Shown one piece after another: positions 7,975-15,978 of a stretch of DNA of 64,000 nt. The stretch's first letter is position 1, and every line of letters begins with the position of its first letter. The DNA is taken from the NCBI RefSeq assembly GCF_030412915.1, contig NZ_JAUHJR010000002.1:310001-374000 (forward strand), read 5' to 3'. This DNA comes from Nocardioides abyssi (GTDB lineage: Bacteria > Actinomycetota > Actinomycetes > Propionibacteriales > Nocardioidaceae). Under the pieces are notes generated by a model. That model saw nothing but the letters and a program-made list of their open reading frames with translations. It did not search any database and had not been told where the DNA came from. A program made the translations under genes and the position numbers.

Positions 7975-9378
7975 TCAGCCCAGCGAGCGGGTCTGCGCGG
8001 CGATCACGTCGGCGTACCACTGGTAGGACCGCTTCGGCGTCCGCCGCTGGCTCTCGTAGTCGACGTGCACGAGCCCGAAGCGCTGCTGGTAGCCCTCGGA
8101 CCACTCGAAGTTGTCCAGCAGCGACCAGCAGTAGTAGCCGCGGACGTCGACGCCGCGCTGCACGGCGGTCGCGACCGCGCGCAGGTGGCCGTCGAGGTAG
8201 TCGATCCGGGCCTGGTCGTCGACGACGCCGTCGGCGTCCGGGCCGGCGTTGTAGGCCGCGCCGTTCTCGGTGATGTAGATCGGCGGGAGGGCCGCGCGGA
8301 AGCGGGCGCGGAACATGATCAGCCACTCGCGCAGCGCGTCGGGCACGACCGGCCACCCGAAGTCGGTCGTGGGGTAGCCCAGGAGCTCGCGGAACTCGAA
8401 CGGCAGCTCGGCGTCCTCGCCGGCGGCCGCGATCTTCCACGGGTTGTAGTAGTTGACGCCGTAGAAGTCGAGCGGCTGGCGGATGGTCGCGAGGTCGCCG
8501 TCGAGCACGACGTCCTCGAGCAGCGGGGCCAGGTCGACCGGGTAGCGGCCGAGCAGCATCGGCTCGATGAAGAGCCCGTTCCACATCGCGTCGAAGAGCT
8601 TGGTCGCACCGATGTCGGCCGCGTCCTCGGAGGCCGGCCACATCGGGGCGTGGTTGTTGGCGCAGCCGACGCTCGCGGTGGTCCCGGCCGGCACCGAGTC
8701 GCGCAGCGCGATCGCGGCGCGGCCGTGGGCGAGCAGCAGGTGGTGGGCGACCGGCAGCGCGTCGAACATCAGCGCCTTGCCCGGCGCGTGCACGCCGATG
8801 CCGTAGCCCATCATCATCACGACGTTCGGCTCGTTGACGGGCACCCAGTGCTCCACCCGGTCGCCGAACCGCTCGCCGCAGATCGCGGCGTACTCCGCGA
8901 AGCGGTCGATGGTCGCCCGGTTGAGCCAGCCGCCGTCGTCCTCGAGCGCCTGCGGCAGGTCCCAGTGGTAGAGCGTGGCCATCGGCTGCACGCCGGCGGC
9001 CAGCAGCTCGTCGAGGAGCCGGTCGTAGAAGTCGACGCCCTTGGCGTTGACCGGGCCGGACCCCGTGGGCTGGATCCGCGACCACGACAGCGACAGGCGG
9101 TAGCCGTCGACGCCGAGGTCCTTCATCAGCGCGACGTCCTCGGAGAACCGGTGGTAGTGGTCGCAGGCCACGTCACCCGTCGAGCCGTCGTTGATCCGGC
9201 CGGGGGTGTGGGTGAAGGTGTCCCAGATCGACGGGCCGCGGCCGTCCTCGCGGGCGGCGCCCTCGACCTGGTACGCCGCGGTGCTGGTGCCGAACCGGAA
9301 CCCCGGCGGCAGCTGGGGCAGGCCGCCCCCGTCTGCGGGGGACGGGTCGGGCGAGGCGGCGGGCACGGGCACAATCAT
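7975..9378 (-). CDS. GH1 beta-glucosidase
   Basis: Hydrolyses terminal beta-glucosides (cellobiose or aryl-glucosides) with retention. At 467 residues it is full length for GH1. FGTSTAAYQVEGA is the family N-terminal signature. WVPVNEPNV carries the acid/base Glu near 183 and PIYITENGAAY the nucleophile Glu near 371. WSLLDNFEWSEGY forms the aglycone wall. No signal peptide, so cytoplasmic. The ATG overlaps the divergent pirin start region; a GTG at 9366, 7 bases after CATGAT, is an alternative start that would free space for a promoter. Together with the GH6 enzyme at 44.7 kb it points to use of plant polymers. Confidence 0.92.
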   Translation of the reverse strand: MIVPVPAASPDPSPADGGGLPQLPPGFRFGTSTAAYQVEGAAREDGRGPSIWDTFTHTPGRINDGSTGDVACDHYHRFSEDVALMKDLGVDGYRLSLSWSRIQPTGSGPVNAKGVDFYDRLLDELLAAGVQPMATLYHWDLPQALEDDGGWLNRATIDRFAEYAAICGERFGDRVEHWVPVNEPNVVMMMGYGIGVHAPGKALMFDALPVAHHLLLAHGRAAIALRDSVPAGTTASVGCANNHAPMWPASEDAADIGATKLFDAMWNGLFIEPMLLGRYPVDLAPLLEDVVLDGDLATIRQPLDFYGVNYYNPWKIAAAGEDAELPFEFRELLGYPTTDFGWPVVPDALREWLIMFRARFRAALPPIYITENGAAYNAGPDADGVVDDQARIDYLDGHLRAVATAVQRGVDVRGYYCWSLLDNFEWSEGYQQRFGLVHVDYESQRRTPKRSYQWYADVIAAQTRSLG

Positions 9379-9382
9379 GGAC

Positions 9383-10066
9383 GTGACGACCGAGATCCGC
9401 CGGGGTTCTGCCCGTTTCGTGACCCGCGCGCCGGGGATGGTGACGCACCACGCGTTCTCGTTCGGCGCGCACTACGACCCCGAGCGGCTGCGCTTCGGGC
9501 CGATGGTCTGCCACGACGACCACCACCTCGGCTCCGGCAAGGGCTTCGACACCCACCGCCACTCCGGGCTCGACATCGTCACCTGGGTGGTCAGCGGCCG
9601 GCTCTCCCACCGCGACTCCTCCGGCCACGAGGCCGTCGTCTCCCCCGGCGAGGTCGCGGTCCTCGCCTCCGGCTCCGGCGTCGAGCACGCCGAGCACGCG
9701 ACCCCCGACGGCCGGGCCCGCTTCGTGCAGGTGTGGCTGGCCGCCGACCCCGACCGCGCCGACGCCGAGCCGACGTACGCCGTCACGCCGGCGCCCGCCG
9801 CGGCCACTCCCGGCGGCGGGCTGGTCGAGCTGGTCTCCCCCCAGCCCGGCGCCGTGCTGTCCCTCGCCCGGCTCGACGCCCTCGAGACGTTGACCCTGCC
9901 CGCCGCCGACCGGCTGCACGCCTACGTCGTCACCGGCGCGCTCACCCGCAGCTCGCTCGCCGAGCCGCTCACCGCCGGCGACGCCTTCCTCTTCACCGAC
10001 GAGCCCGCCCACCAGGTCACCGCCGCCGTGCCCACCGAGCTGCTCGTCTGGACGTTCGCGGGCTGA
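9383..10066 (+). CDS. Pirin family protein
   Basis: Bicupin of the pirin family, often a quercetinase-like or redox-linked protein. The N-terminal cupin has FDTHRHSGLDIVTWVVSG and HRDSSGHEAVV, giving His metal ligands, and SGSGVEHAEHATPDG continues the site. The C-terminal cupin (LARLDALETLTLPAADRLHA) is typical. I chose the GTG at 9383 because CACAAT ends 7 bases before it (leaderless); the in-frame ATG at 9377 overlaps the start codon of the divergent GH1 gene. Length is about 227 residues, slightly short of many pirins. The natural substrate is not predictable. Confidence 0.85.
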   Translation: MTTEIRRGSARFVTRAPGMVTHHAFSFGAHYDPERLRFGPMVCHDDHHLGSGKGFDTHRHSGLDIVTWVVSGRLSHRDSSGHEAVVSPGEVAVLASGSGVEHAEHATPDGRARFVQVWLAADPDRADAEPTYAVTPAPAAATPGGGLVELVSPQPGAVLSLARLDALETLTLPAADRLHAYVVTGALTRSSLAEPLTAGDAFLFTDEPAHQVTAAVPTELLVWTFAG

Positions 10067-10086
10067 GCGGTCGCGGCCGGGGTGTC

Positions 10087-10149
10087 GGGGTCACCGGTTA
10101 ACCGGTGACCCCTGCACATATCGGGGCAGATCTACCCCGATATGTGCAG
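10087..10149. terminator. Twin perfect palindromes between convergent genes
   Basis: Two palindromes abut. The first (10087-10112) is a 26-bp uninterrupted palindrome centred on GGTTAACC. The second has 15-bp perfect arms (10112-10126, 10135-10149: CTGCACATATCGGGG and its complement) around loop CAGATCTA. They lie between pirin (+) and the lipid kinase (-), so bidirectional termination is the simplest role. There is no U-tract, and the AT-rich sequence stands out from its surroundings. Confidence 0.6.
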
Positions 10150-10181
10150 GACTCCCCTGAGATGTCGGCTCCCAGCCGACC

Positions 10182-11105
10182 TCAGCAGACGACCGAGACG
10201 GCGCCGGGACGCACCTCGACGACGAGCGGGTCGCCGGAGAGCGGCGGCAGCACGCCGAGCGGCTCGCCGTCGCCACCGACCGGCACACCGGCGCCCGGGC
10301 GGGACGGGTCGGCCCGCAGCTCGACCCGGCGGCCGGAGAGCACGGTGACCTCGGGGAGGTCGACGTGCCCGCCGTCGTAGACCTTCGGCAGCGAGCGGAC
10401 GAGCGCGGCCTTCGTGGCGGCCTCGATGACGACGACGTCGAGCACGCCGTCGGTGACCGAGGCCGTGGGGGCGATCTGCATGCCCTTGCCGTAGAAGGCC
10501 GAGTTGGCGACGACGACTGTGGCGGCCTCGAGCTCGCGCTCGTCGCCGTCGACGGAGAGCCGGAAGCGGGCGGGGGCGTAGGTGAGCAGGGCGCGCACGG
10601 CGGCGTAGGGGTACTGCAGGCTGCGCGGCAGCCGGTGCGCGCCGTCGACGAGCTCGGCGGCGCGGGCGTCGACGCCGCAGTAGACCGAGCCGGCCACCTC
10701 GCGCGGCCGCTCGCCGGGGAACGACGCGCACAGCAGGTCGACCCGGCAGGTCGACCCCGACAGGAGCAGGGTGGCGAGCGCCTCGGGCGACTCGGGCAGC
10801 CCGAGCATCCGGGCGAAGTCGTTGCCCCGCCCGGCCGGCAGCACCGCCAGCGTGCCACCGGCCGCCGACACCTCGCCGGCCAGCGACGACAGCATCCCGT
10901 CGCCACCGACGGAGACGACGACGTCGCCGCGCTCGACGGCCGCGGCCACCAGGCCGGGCATGGCGCGCGGACCCGGGGAGTACGTCACGTCGACGGTCGC
11001 CCCGGCCTCGCGCAGCAGCCGCGTCACCGGCACGACCGCCTCGGGGGCCGCGCCCCCGCCGGAGGCGGGGTTGACGAGGAACGTGAAGCCGCGGAGCCCG
11101 GTCAC
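10182..11105 (-). CDS. Diacylglycerol/lipid kinase family protein
   Basis: Phosphorylates a lipid hydroxyl (diacylglycerol-like) using ATP. The DAGK catalytic domain covers residues 5-130. FTFLVNPASGGG is the N-terminal strand, VVVSVGGDGMLSSLAG holds the GGDG nucleotide motif at 67-70, and LPAGRGNDFARMLG follows at 90-101. SAFYGKGMQIAPTASVTDG is the usual C-terminal signature. 307 residues is normal length. The GTG start overlaps the stop of the upstream flavoprotein as GTGA, so the two are coupled. The same pairing occurs as Rv2251-Rv2252 in M. tuberculosis, where Rv2252 acts on diacylglycerol for phosphatidylinositol mannoside supply. Confidence 0.9.
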   Translation of the reverse strand: MTGLRGFTFLVNPASGGGAAPEAVVPVTRLLREAGATVDVTYSPGPRAMPGLVAAAVERGDVVVSVGGDGMLSSLAGEVSAAGGTLAVLPAGRGNDFARMLGLPESPEALATLLLSGSTCRVDLLCASFPGERPREVAGSVYCGVDARAAELVDGAHRLPRSLQYPYAAVRALLTYAPARFRLSVDGDERELEAATVVVANSAFYGKGMQIAPTASVTDGVLDVVVIEAATKAALVRSLPKVYDGGHVDLPEVTVLSGRRVELRADPSRPGAGVPVGGDGEPLGVLPPLSGDPLVVEVRPGAVSVVC

Positions 11106-12721
11106 GGGACCAGCACCCCCGGGTTGAGGATCCCGGTCGGGTCGAGGTCGGCCTTGACCGCCCGCAGCACCGACACCCCGAGCTCGCCGACCTCGGTCGG
11201 CAGCCACGGCCGGTGGTCGGTGCCGACCGCGTGGTGGTGGGTGATCGTCGCCCCGGTGCGGGTGATCGCGTCGCTCGCGGCGGTCTTCGCGACCTGCCAG
11301 CGCTCCAGGGAGCGCGAGCCGCCGGCGGCCGCCACGGTGAAGTAGAGCGAGCAGCCGGTCTCGTAGACGTGGCTGATGTGGCACAGCACCAGGCACGGCT
11401 CGCCCAGCGCGTCGACGAGGGCGGTGCGCACGGCGTCGTACAGCGTCGGCACCCGCGACCAGAACGTCGCCGTCTCCAGGGTCTCGACGAGCACGCCGGC
11501 GTCGAGCATCGAGTCGCGGAGGTACGGCGCGTCGAAGCGGCCGTGGGCCCAGGCACGGCCGGGCTCCTCCCCCAGCGGGGTGCCGCCGAGGCCGGTCAGC
11601 ACCGAGGCGACCGCGGTCCGCCGGGCGGCCACCAGGTCCGGCTCACCCTCGTGGCCGACGACCATCAGGCAGCCGCTCGCGGAGCCGGACTCGCCGCCGT
11701 CGGCGCCGATGGCGTCCGGCCGGGCGAGGTTGATCGCGGTCTCGTGCTCGTCGGAGAGCCGCAGCACGGTCGGCAGCAGGCCGGCCTGGGCGAGCGTGCG
11801 CATCGCGGCGGCGCCGTCGGTGAAGGACGGCCACCGCCAGCCCTCGTAGACCTTCTCGGCGGGCAGCCGCCGGACCCGCACGGTGACCTCGGTGATCACG
11901 CCGAAGGCGCCTTCGGAGCCGAGCAGCAGCTGGCGGAGGTCCGGGCCGGCGGCGCTCGCGGGGGCGCTGCCCAGGCGCAGCTCGCCGCGGGGGGTGGCGA
12001 CGCGGAGCCCGACGACGAGGGCGTCGAAGCGGCCGTACCCGGCGCTCGACTGCCCGCTGGACCGGGTCGCGGCGAACCCGCCGATCGTCGCGTGCTCGAA
12101 GGACTGCGGGTAGTGGCCGAGCACCAGCCCCTCGGCCGCCAGCAGCGCCTCGGCCTCCGGCCCGCGCAGGCCCGGCTCGAGGGTGGCGGTCATCGAGGTG
12201 TGGTCGACGGCGAGCAGCCGCTTCATGCGCACCAGGTCGACGGAGACGAGGCCGGCGTACCCCTCGCGCCGCGCGGCCAGCCCGCCGGTCACCGACGTCC
12301 CGCCACCGAACGGCACGACCGCGAGGCGGTGCTCGACGGCGACCGCGAGCACGGCGGCGACCTGCGCGTGGTCGGCGGGCCGTACGACGGCGTCGGGTGC
12401 GTCGGAGAGGTCGCCGGCCCGCTGGCGCAGCAGGTCGGGGGTGGACTTCCCGCGGGTGCGGAGTCGTCGCGTGGCGTCGTCGACCAGCACCTGCTCGGCG
12501 CCGACCGCGGCGCGCAGCGCGTCGAGGTGGGCCGGGGCCAGCACCGAGCGCGGCACGACCACGTCGGCGACCGCGGGCTGCTCGTCGAGGCCGAAGACCG
12601 CCTCCACCAGGCCGCGCGCGGCCTCGGGGAGGGCGGTCGCGCGGGCGGGGTCGCCCCAGCGGCTGGGGTGCATCTCGCCCGCGACGGCGGTCGGCTCGAG
12701 CGGCAGGTGGTCGGTGCTCAT
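11102..12721 (-). CDS. FAD-linked oxidase, alkyl-DHAP-synthase-like
   Basis: 539-residue flavoprotein of the PCMH/FAD_binding_4 type. VVPFGGGTSVTGGLAA (about 137-150) binds the FAD pyrophosphate, HATIGGFAATRSSGQSSAGY and LLLGSEGAFGVITEVTVRVR complete the FAD domain, and HVYETGCSLYF and THHHAVGTDHRPWL near 495 match the active-site Tyr and triple-His of alkyldihydroxyacetonephosphate synthase. LDPTGILNPGVLVP is the usual C-terminus. The true bacterial reaction is unproven; ether-lipid synthesis or hydroxy-acid oxidation are both possible. The kinase, GlpD and TetR around it suggest glycerol-3-phosphate/DHAP-derived lipid metabolism. Confidence 0.85.
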   Translation of the reverse strand: MSTDHLPLEPTAVAGEMHPSRWGDPARATALPEAARGLVEAVFGLDEQPAVADVVVPRSVLAPAHLDALRAAVGAEQVLVDDATRRLRTRGKSTPDLLRQRAGDLSDAPDAVVRPADHAQVAAVLAVAVEHRLAVVPFGGGTSVTGGLAARREGYAGLVSVDLVRMKRLLAVDHTSMTATLEPGLRGPEAEALLAAEGLVLGHYPQSFEHATIGGFAATRSSGQSSAGYGRFDALVVGLRVATPRGELRLGSAPASAAGPDLRQLLLGSEGAFGVITEVTVRVRRLPAEKVYEGWRWPSFTDGAAAMRTLAQAGLLPTVLRLSDEHETAINLARPDAIGADGGESGSASGCLMVVGHEGEPDLVAARRTAVASVLTGLGGTPLGEEPGRAWAHGRFDAPYLRDSMLDAGVLVETLETATFWSRVPTLYDAVRTALVDALGEPCLVLCHISHVYETGCSLYFTVAAAGGSRSLERWQVAKTAASDAITRTGATITHHHAVGTDHRPWLPTEVGELGVSVLRAVKADLDPTGILNPGVLVP

Positions 12722-12725
12722 GCGT

Positions 12726-12757
12726 TACACTGTGACATATGACGTCACTTCGTCACA
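12726..12757 (+). promoter_or_regulatory. Divergent promoter and probable TetR operator
   Basis: TACACT (12726-12731) precedes the TetR ATG by 7 bases. Overlapping it, GTGAC (12732-12736) and GTCAC (12744-12748) form an inverted repeat around a 7-base centre, inside which is the 8-bp palindrome TGACGTCA; a further GTCACA lies at 12752-12757. The gap between the divergent starts is only 17 bases, so one bound repressor could shut both genes. Confidence 0.55.
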
Positions 12758-13326
12758 ACGATCCTCGCGACACCTACCTCGACGCCGCCCGGGCCTGCAT
12801 CCTCGACATCGGCTGGCGGCGCACCACCCTCACCGAGGTCGCGCGGCGGGCCGGGGTGTCGCGGATGACGATCTACCGCACCTGGTCGGACATGCGGCAG
12901 CTGCTCGCGGACCTGATGACGCGGGAGTGGACCGAGGTCGTCGTCGCGGCCGAGGCCGAGGACGCCCCCGACCGGTCCGTCGTCGAGCGGCTCGTCGACA
13001 AGCTCGTGCGGACGGTGAAGGTGCTGCGGAGCAACGAGCTCTTCGTCCGGATCGTCGAGCTCGACCCCGAGCTGGTCCTGCCCTACCTGCTCGACCGCCG
13101 CGGCCGCTCGCAGCAGCTCATCCTCGACCTGGTCGAGCAGGCGCTCCGCGACGCGCAGGCCGGTGGCGACGTGCGGGCCGGCGACCCGGCCGCGATGGCG
13201 CGCGGGCTGGTGCTCTCCGCCCACGGGTTCGTGCTCTCGGCGCACACCATGGTCGACGACACGGTCTCCGAGGACGCCCTCGAGCAGGAGATGCGCGTCG
13301 TGCTCACCCGGACGCTGCAGCCGTGA
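12739..13326 (+). CDS. TetR/AcrR family transcriptional regulator
   Basis: 195 residues. The N-terminal HTH is clear: TTLTEVARRAGVSRMTIYRT (about residues 30-49), followed by WSDMRQLLADLM. The C-terminal helical part (LVLSAHGFVLSAHTMVDD) should bind a ligand, perhaps a fatty-acyl or lipid intermediate. It is transcribed away from the flavoprotein and runs into glpD with a GTGA overlap, so it likely controls both directions and itself. Start chosen for its -10 box 7 bases upstream. Confidence 0.88.
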   Translation: MTSLRHNDPRDTYLDAARACILDIGWRRTTLTEVARRAGVSRMTIYRTWSDMRQLLADLMTREWTEVVVAAEAEDAPDRSVVERLVDKLVRTVKVLRSNELFVRIVELDPELVLPYLLDRRGRSQQLILDLVEQALRDAQAGGDVRAGDPAAMARGLVLSAHGFVLSAHTMVDDTVSEDALEQEMRVVLTRTLQP

Positions 13327-14921
13327 CGGGCGAGCAGCGGATCGCCCCGGGCCTCGCCGGGGCCCCCACCGAGGTCGACCTGCTCGTCGTCGGCCTCGGC
13401 ATCACCGGCGCGGGCGTCGCGCTCGACGCCGTCACGCGCGGGCTGTCCGTGCTCGCGGTCGACGCCCACGACCTCGCCTTCGGCACGTCGCGCTGGAGCT
13501 CGAAGCTGGTCCACGGCGGCCTGCGCTACCTGGCGAAGGGCCAGGTCGGCGTCGCCCACGAGAGCGCCGTCGAGCGGGGGGTGCTGATGGAGGTCACCGC
13601 GCCCCACCTGACCCGCCCGATGCCGATGGTGGTGCCGCTGACCAGCAGCGTCACCCGCACCCAGGCGACGATCACCGCGGTCGGGCTGCGCGCCGGCGAC
13701 GCCCTGCGCCGCGGCGCCCGCACCGATGCCGAGACGCTCCCCCGGCCGCGCCGCCTCTCGGCCACCGAGACGCTCGCGCTCGCACCGGCGCTGCGACCGG
13801 CCGGCCTGCGCGGCGGCATGCTGAGCTGGGACGGCCGGCTCGAGGACGACGCCCGCCTGGTGACGACCGTGGCGCGCACCGCCGCGGCGTACGGCGCGTC
13901 GGTCCGTACCCGCGCCCGCGTCCTCTCGACCTCCGCCGCGCCCGGCGACGGCCCCGCGCGGACCGACGTGCTGCTCCGCGACGAGCTGACCGGCGCGACC
14001 ACGACCGTCCGCGCCCGCGCCGTCGTCAACGCCGCCGGCGTCTGGGCCGGCGACCTCGCCGACGACGTGACGCTGCGCCCCAGCCGCGGCACCCACCTGG
14101 TGCTGCGTGGGGAGACCCTGCCCGGCCTGCAGGTGTCGGTCTTCGCGCCGGTGCCGGGCGAGACCAACCGGTTCGTGCTGGTGCTGCCGCAGCCGGACGG
14201 CACGGTGTACGTCGGCCTCACCGACGAGCCCGTCACCGGCCCGGTCCCCGACGTGCCGGAGCCGACCGAGCCCGAGATCGGCTTCCTCCTCGACGTGGTG
14301 TCCGCGTGCTTCGCGCGCCAGCTGCACCGCTCCGACGTGGTCGGCGCCTTCGCCGGCCTCCGCCCGCTGCTGGAGTCCGGCGGACCGGACGGACCGGACG
14401 GGCCGGGCGGCGGCTCGACCGCCGACCTGTCGCGCAAGCACGCCGTGCTGGTCGGCCGCGACGCCATGGTCACCGTGGTGGGCGGCAAGCTGACGACGTA
14501 CCGCCGGATGGCGCAGGACGCCGTCGACGCCGCCCTCGCCCTCCCGTCCACCGCCGGGCTCGGCGCCGGCCCGTGCCGCACCCGCGCGCTGCCCCTGCTC
14601 GGCGCGGCCCCCCGCACGGTGCTGGCCGCGCTGGAGCAGCCCGAGCGGCTGGTGCGCCGCTACGGCACCGACGCCGCGCTGGTGCTCGCGAACGCCGTCG
14701 AGGTCACCGGCCTGGACGAGGCCGAGCTGCTCGCCCCGGTCGCCGAGGGCGTGCCGGTCACGCTGGCCGAGCTCGTCTTCGGGGTGACCCACGAGGGCGC
14801 GGCGGACGTCGACGACCTGCTGGACAGGCGCACCCGGGTCGGTCTCGTGCCCGCCGACCGCGCCCTCGCGGAGCCCGCTGCGCGGCGAGCGATGAGTTTG
14901 GCCCTCGACGCCGGTCGGTGA
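13323..14921 (+). CDS. glpD: Glycerol-3-phosphate dehydrogenase (FAD)
   Basis: Oxidises glycerol-3-phosphate to DHAP and passes electrons to quinones at the membrane. The 532-residue chain begins with the FAD Rossmann motif DLLVVGLGITGAGVALDAV (about 18-36). FGTSRWSSKLVHGGLRYLAK is a GlpD signature, and HAVLVGRDAMVTVVGGKLTT ends the FAD domain. The C-terminal helical domain (RRYGTDAALVLANAVEVTG) is present. DHAP formed here would be the substrate for an alkyl-DHAP-synthase-like enzyme next door. An insertion of GGPDGPDGPGGGS is a low-complexity local expansion. Start overlaps the TetR stop. Confidence 0.9.
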   Translation: MTGEQRIAPGLAGAPTEVDLLVVGLGITGAGVALDAVTRGLSVLAVDAHDLAFGTSRWSSKLVHGGLRYLAKGQVGVAHESAVERGVLMEVTAPHLTRPMPMVVPLTSSVTRTQATITAVGLRAGDALRRGARTDAETLPRPRRLSATETLALAPALRPAGLRGGMLSWDGRLEDDARLVTTVARTAAAYGASVRTRARVLSTSAAPGDGPARTDVLLRDELTGATTTVRARAVVNAAGVWAGDLADDVTLRPSRGTHLVLRGETLPGLQVSVFAPVPGETNRFVLVLPQPDGTVYVGLTDEPVTGPVPDVPEPTEPEIGFLLDVVSACFARQLHRSDVVGAFAGLRPLLESGGPDGPDGPGGGSTADLSRKHAVLVGRDAMVTVVGGKLTTYRRMAQDAVDAALALPSTAGLGAGPCRTRALPLLGAAPRTVLAALEQPERLVRRYGTDAALVLANAVEVTGLDEAELLAPVAEGVPVTLAELVFGVTHEGAADVDDLLDRRTRVGLVPADRALAEPAARRAMSLALDAGR

Positions 14922-14955
14922 GCGGAGCAGACTGACGAAGGTGGAGGCACCGCGC

Positions 14956-15978
14956 ATGACCACGACGACCGCGACGGCCGGCACGACCGACCCCGAGCTG
15001 AGCGACTTTCCCACGCTCACCGAGCGCTACCAGCGCGAGCTGCTGGCGCACTGCTACCGGATGAGTGGCTCGGTGCACGAGGCCGAGGACCTCGTGCAGG
15101 AGACCTTCCTGCGCGCCTGGAAGGCGTCCGCGGACTTCCAGGGCCGCAGCTCGGTGCGCACCTGGCTCTACCGGATCGCCACCAACGTGTGCCTGACCAA
15201 CCTCGAGGGCCGGCCCCGCCGGCCGCTGCCCGCCGGGCTCGGCACGCCGGACCAGATGGCCGGCGAGGCGCTCGAGACCGACCACGAGATCGCCTGGCTC
15301 GAGCCGGTCCCCGACGCCGCCGTCGTCGTCGCCGAGCGCGACTCGATCCGCCTGGCCTTCGTCGCCGCGCTCCAGCACCTGCCGGCCAAGCAGCGGGCCG
15401 TGCTGATCCTGCGCGACGTGCTGCGCTGGTCGGCCGCGGAGGTCGCGGAGGCCCTCGACACCACCGTCGCCGCGGTCAACTCCGCCCTCCAGCGCGCGCA
15501 CGCCCAGATGAAGGGTCGCGGGCTCACCGAGGACACCGTCGAGCCGGACCTGACCGAGGCCCAGCAGCAGCTGCTGGAGCGGTACGTCGAGGCCTTCTGG
15601 CGCAAGGACGTCGACGCGATCGTCTCGATGCTGACCGCGGAGGCGACCTGGGACATGCCGCCGTTCACCAGCTGGTTCAAGGGCGCGACCGCCATCGGCT
15701 GGCTGATCGGCAACGAGTGCCCCGGCGGCGCCCACGACATGCCGATGCTCGCCACCTGGGCCAACGGCCAGCCCGCCTACGGCCTCTACATGCGCGGCCC
15801 CGACGGCGCCTTCACCCCGTTCCAGCTGCAGGTCATCGAGCTCGACGGCGACCGGGTGCGCCACGTGACGGCGTTCTTCGACGCCCGGCTCTTCGCGACC
15901 TTCGGGCTGCCCGACCGGCTGCCGGCCGACCACCGGCCCCAGCCGAACGCCCAGCCGCCCGCCCAGCCGGTCCCGTGA
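14956..15978 (+). CDS. ECF sigma-70 factor with C-terminal SnoaL-like domain
   Basis: 340 residues. Region 2 is YQRELLAHCYRMSGSVHEAE and DLVQETFLRAWKASADFQG, with RSSVRTWLYRIATNVCL. Region 4 is LQHLPAKQRAVLILRDVLRW with SAAEVAEALDTTVAAVNSAL. After these the protein continues for about 130 residues as a SnoaL/NTF2-like fold (RYVEAFWRKDVDAIVSMLTA, EATWDMPPFTSWFKG). This is the SigG/SigJ-like layout in which the extra domain, rather than a separate anti-sigma factor, tunes activity. I chose the ATG at 14956 because GGTGGAGG sits about 7 bases before it. Its stop overlaps the next start. Confidence 0.88.
   Translation: MTTTTATAGTTDPELSDFPTLTERYQRELLAHCYRMSGSVHEAEDLVQETFLRAWKASADFQGRSSVRTWLYRIATNVCLTNLEGRPRRPLPAGLGTPDQMAGEALETDHEIAWLEPVPDAAVVVAERDSIRLAFVAALQHLPAKQRAVLILRDVLRWSAAEVAEALDTTVAAVNSALQRAHAQMKGRGLTEDTVEPDLTEAQQQLLERYVEAFWRKDVDAIVSMLTAEATWDMPPFTSWFKGATAIGWLIGNECPGGAHDMPMLATWANGQPAYGLYMRGPDGAFTPFQLQVIELDGDRVRHVTAFFDARLFATFGLPDRLPADHRPQPNAQPPAQPVP

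Noticed and set aside
13323-14921. Frameshift at the GGPDGPDGPGGGS insertion in GlpD
   Set aside because: The frame continues into HAVLVGRDAMVTVVGGK; it is an in-frame low-complexity insertion.
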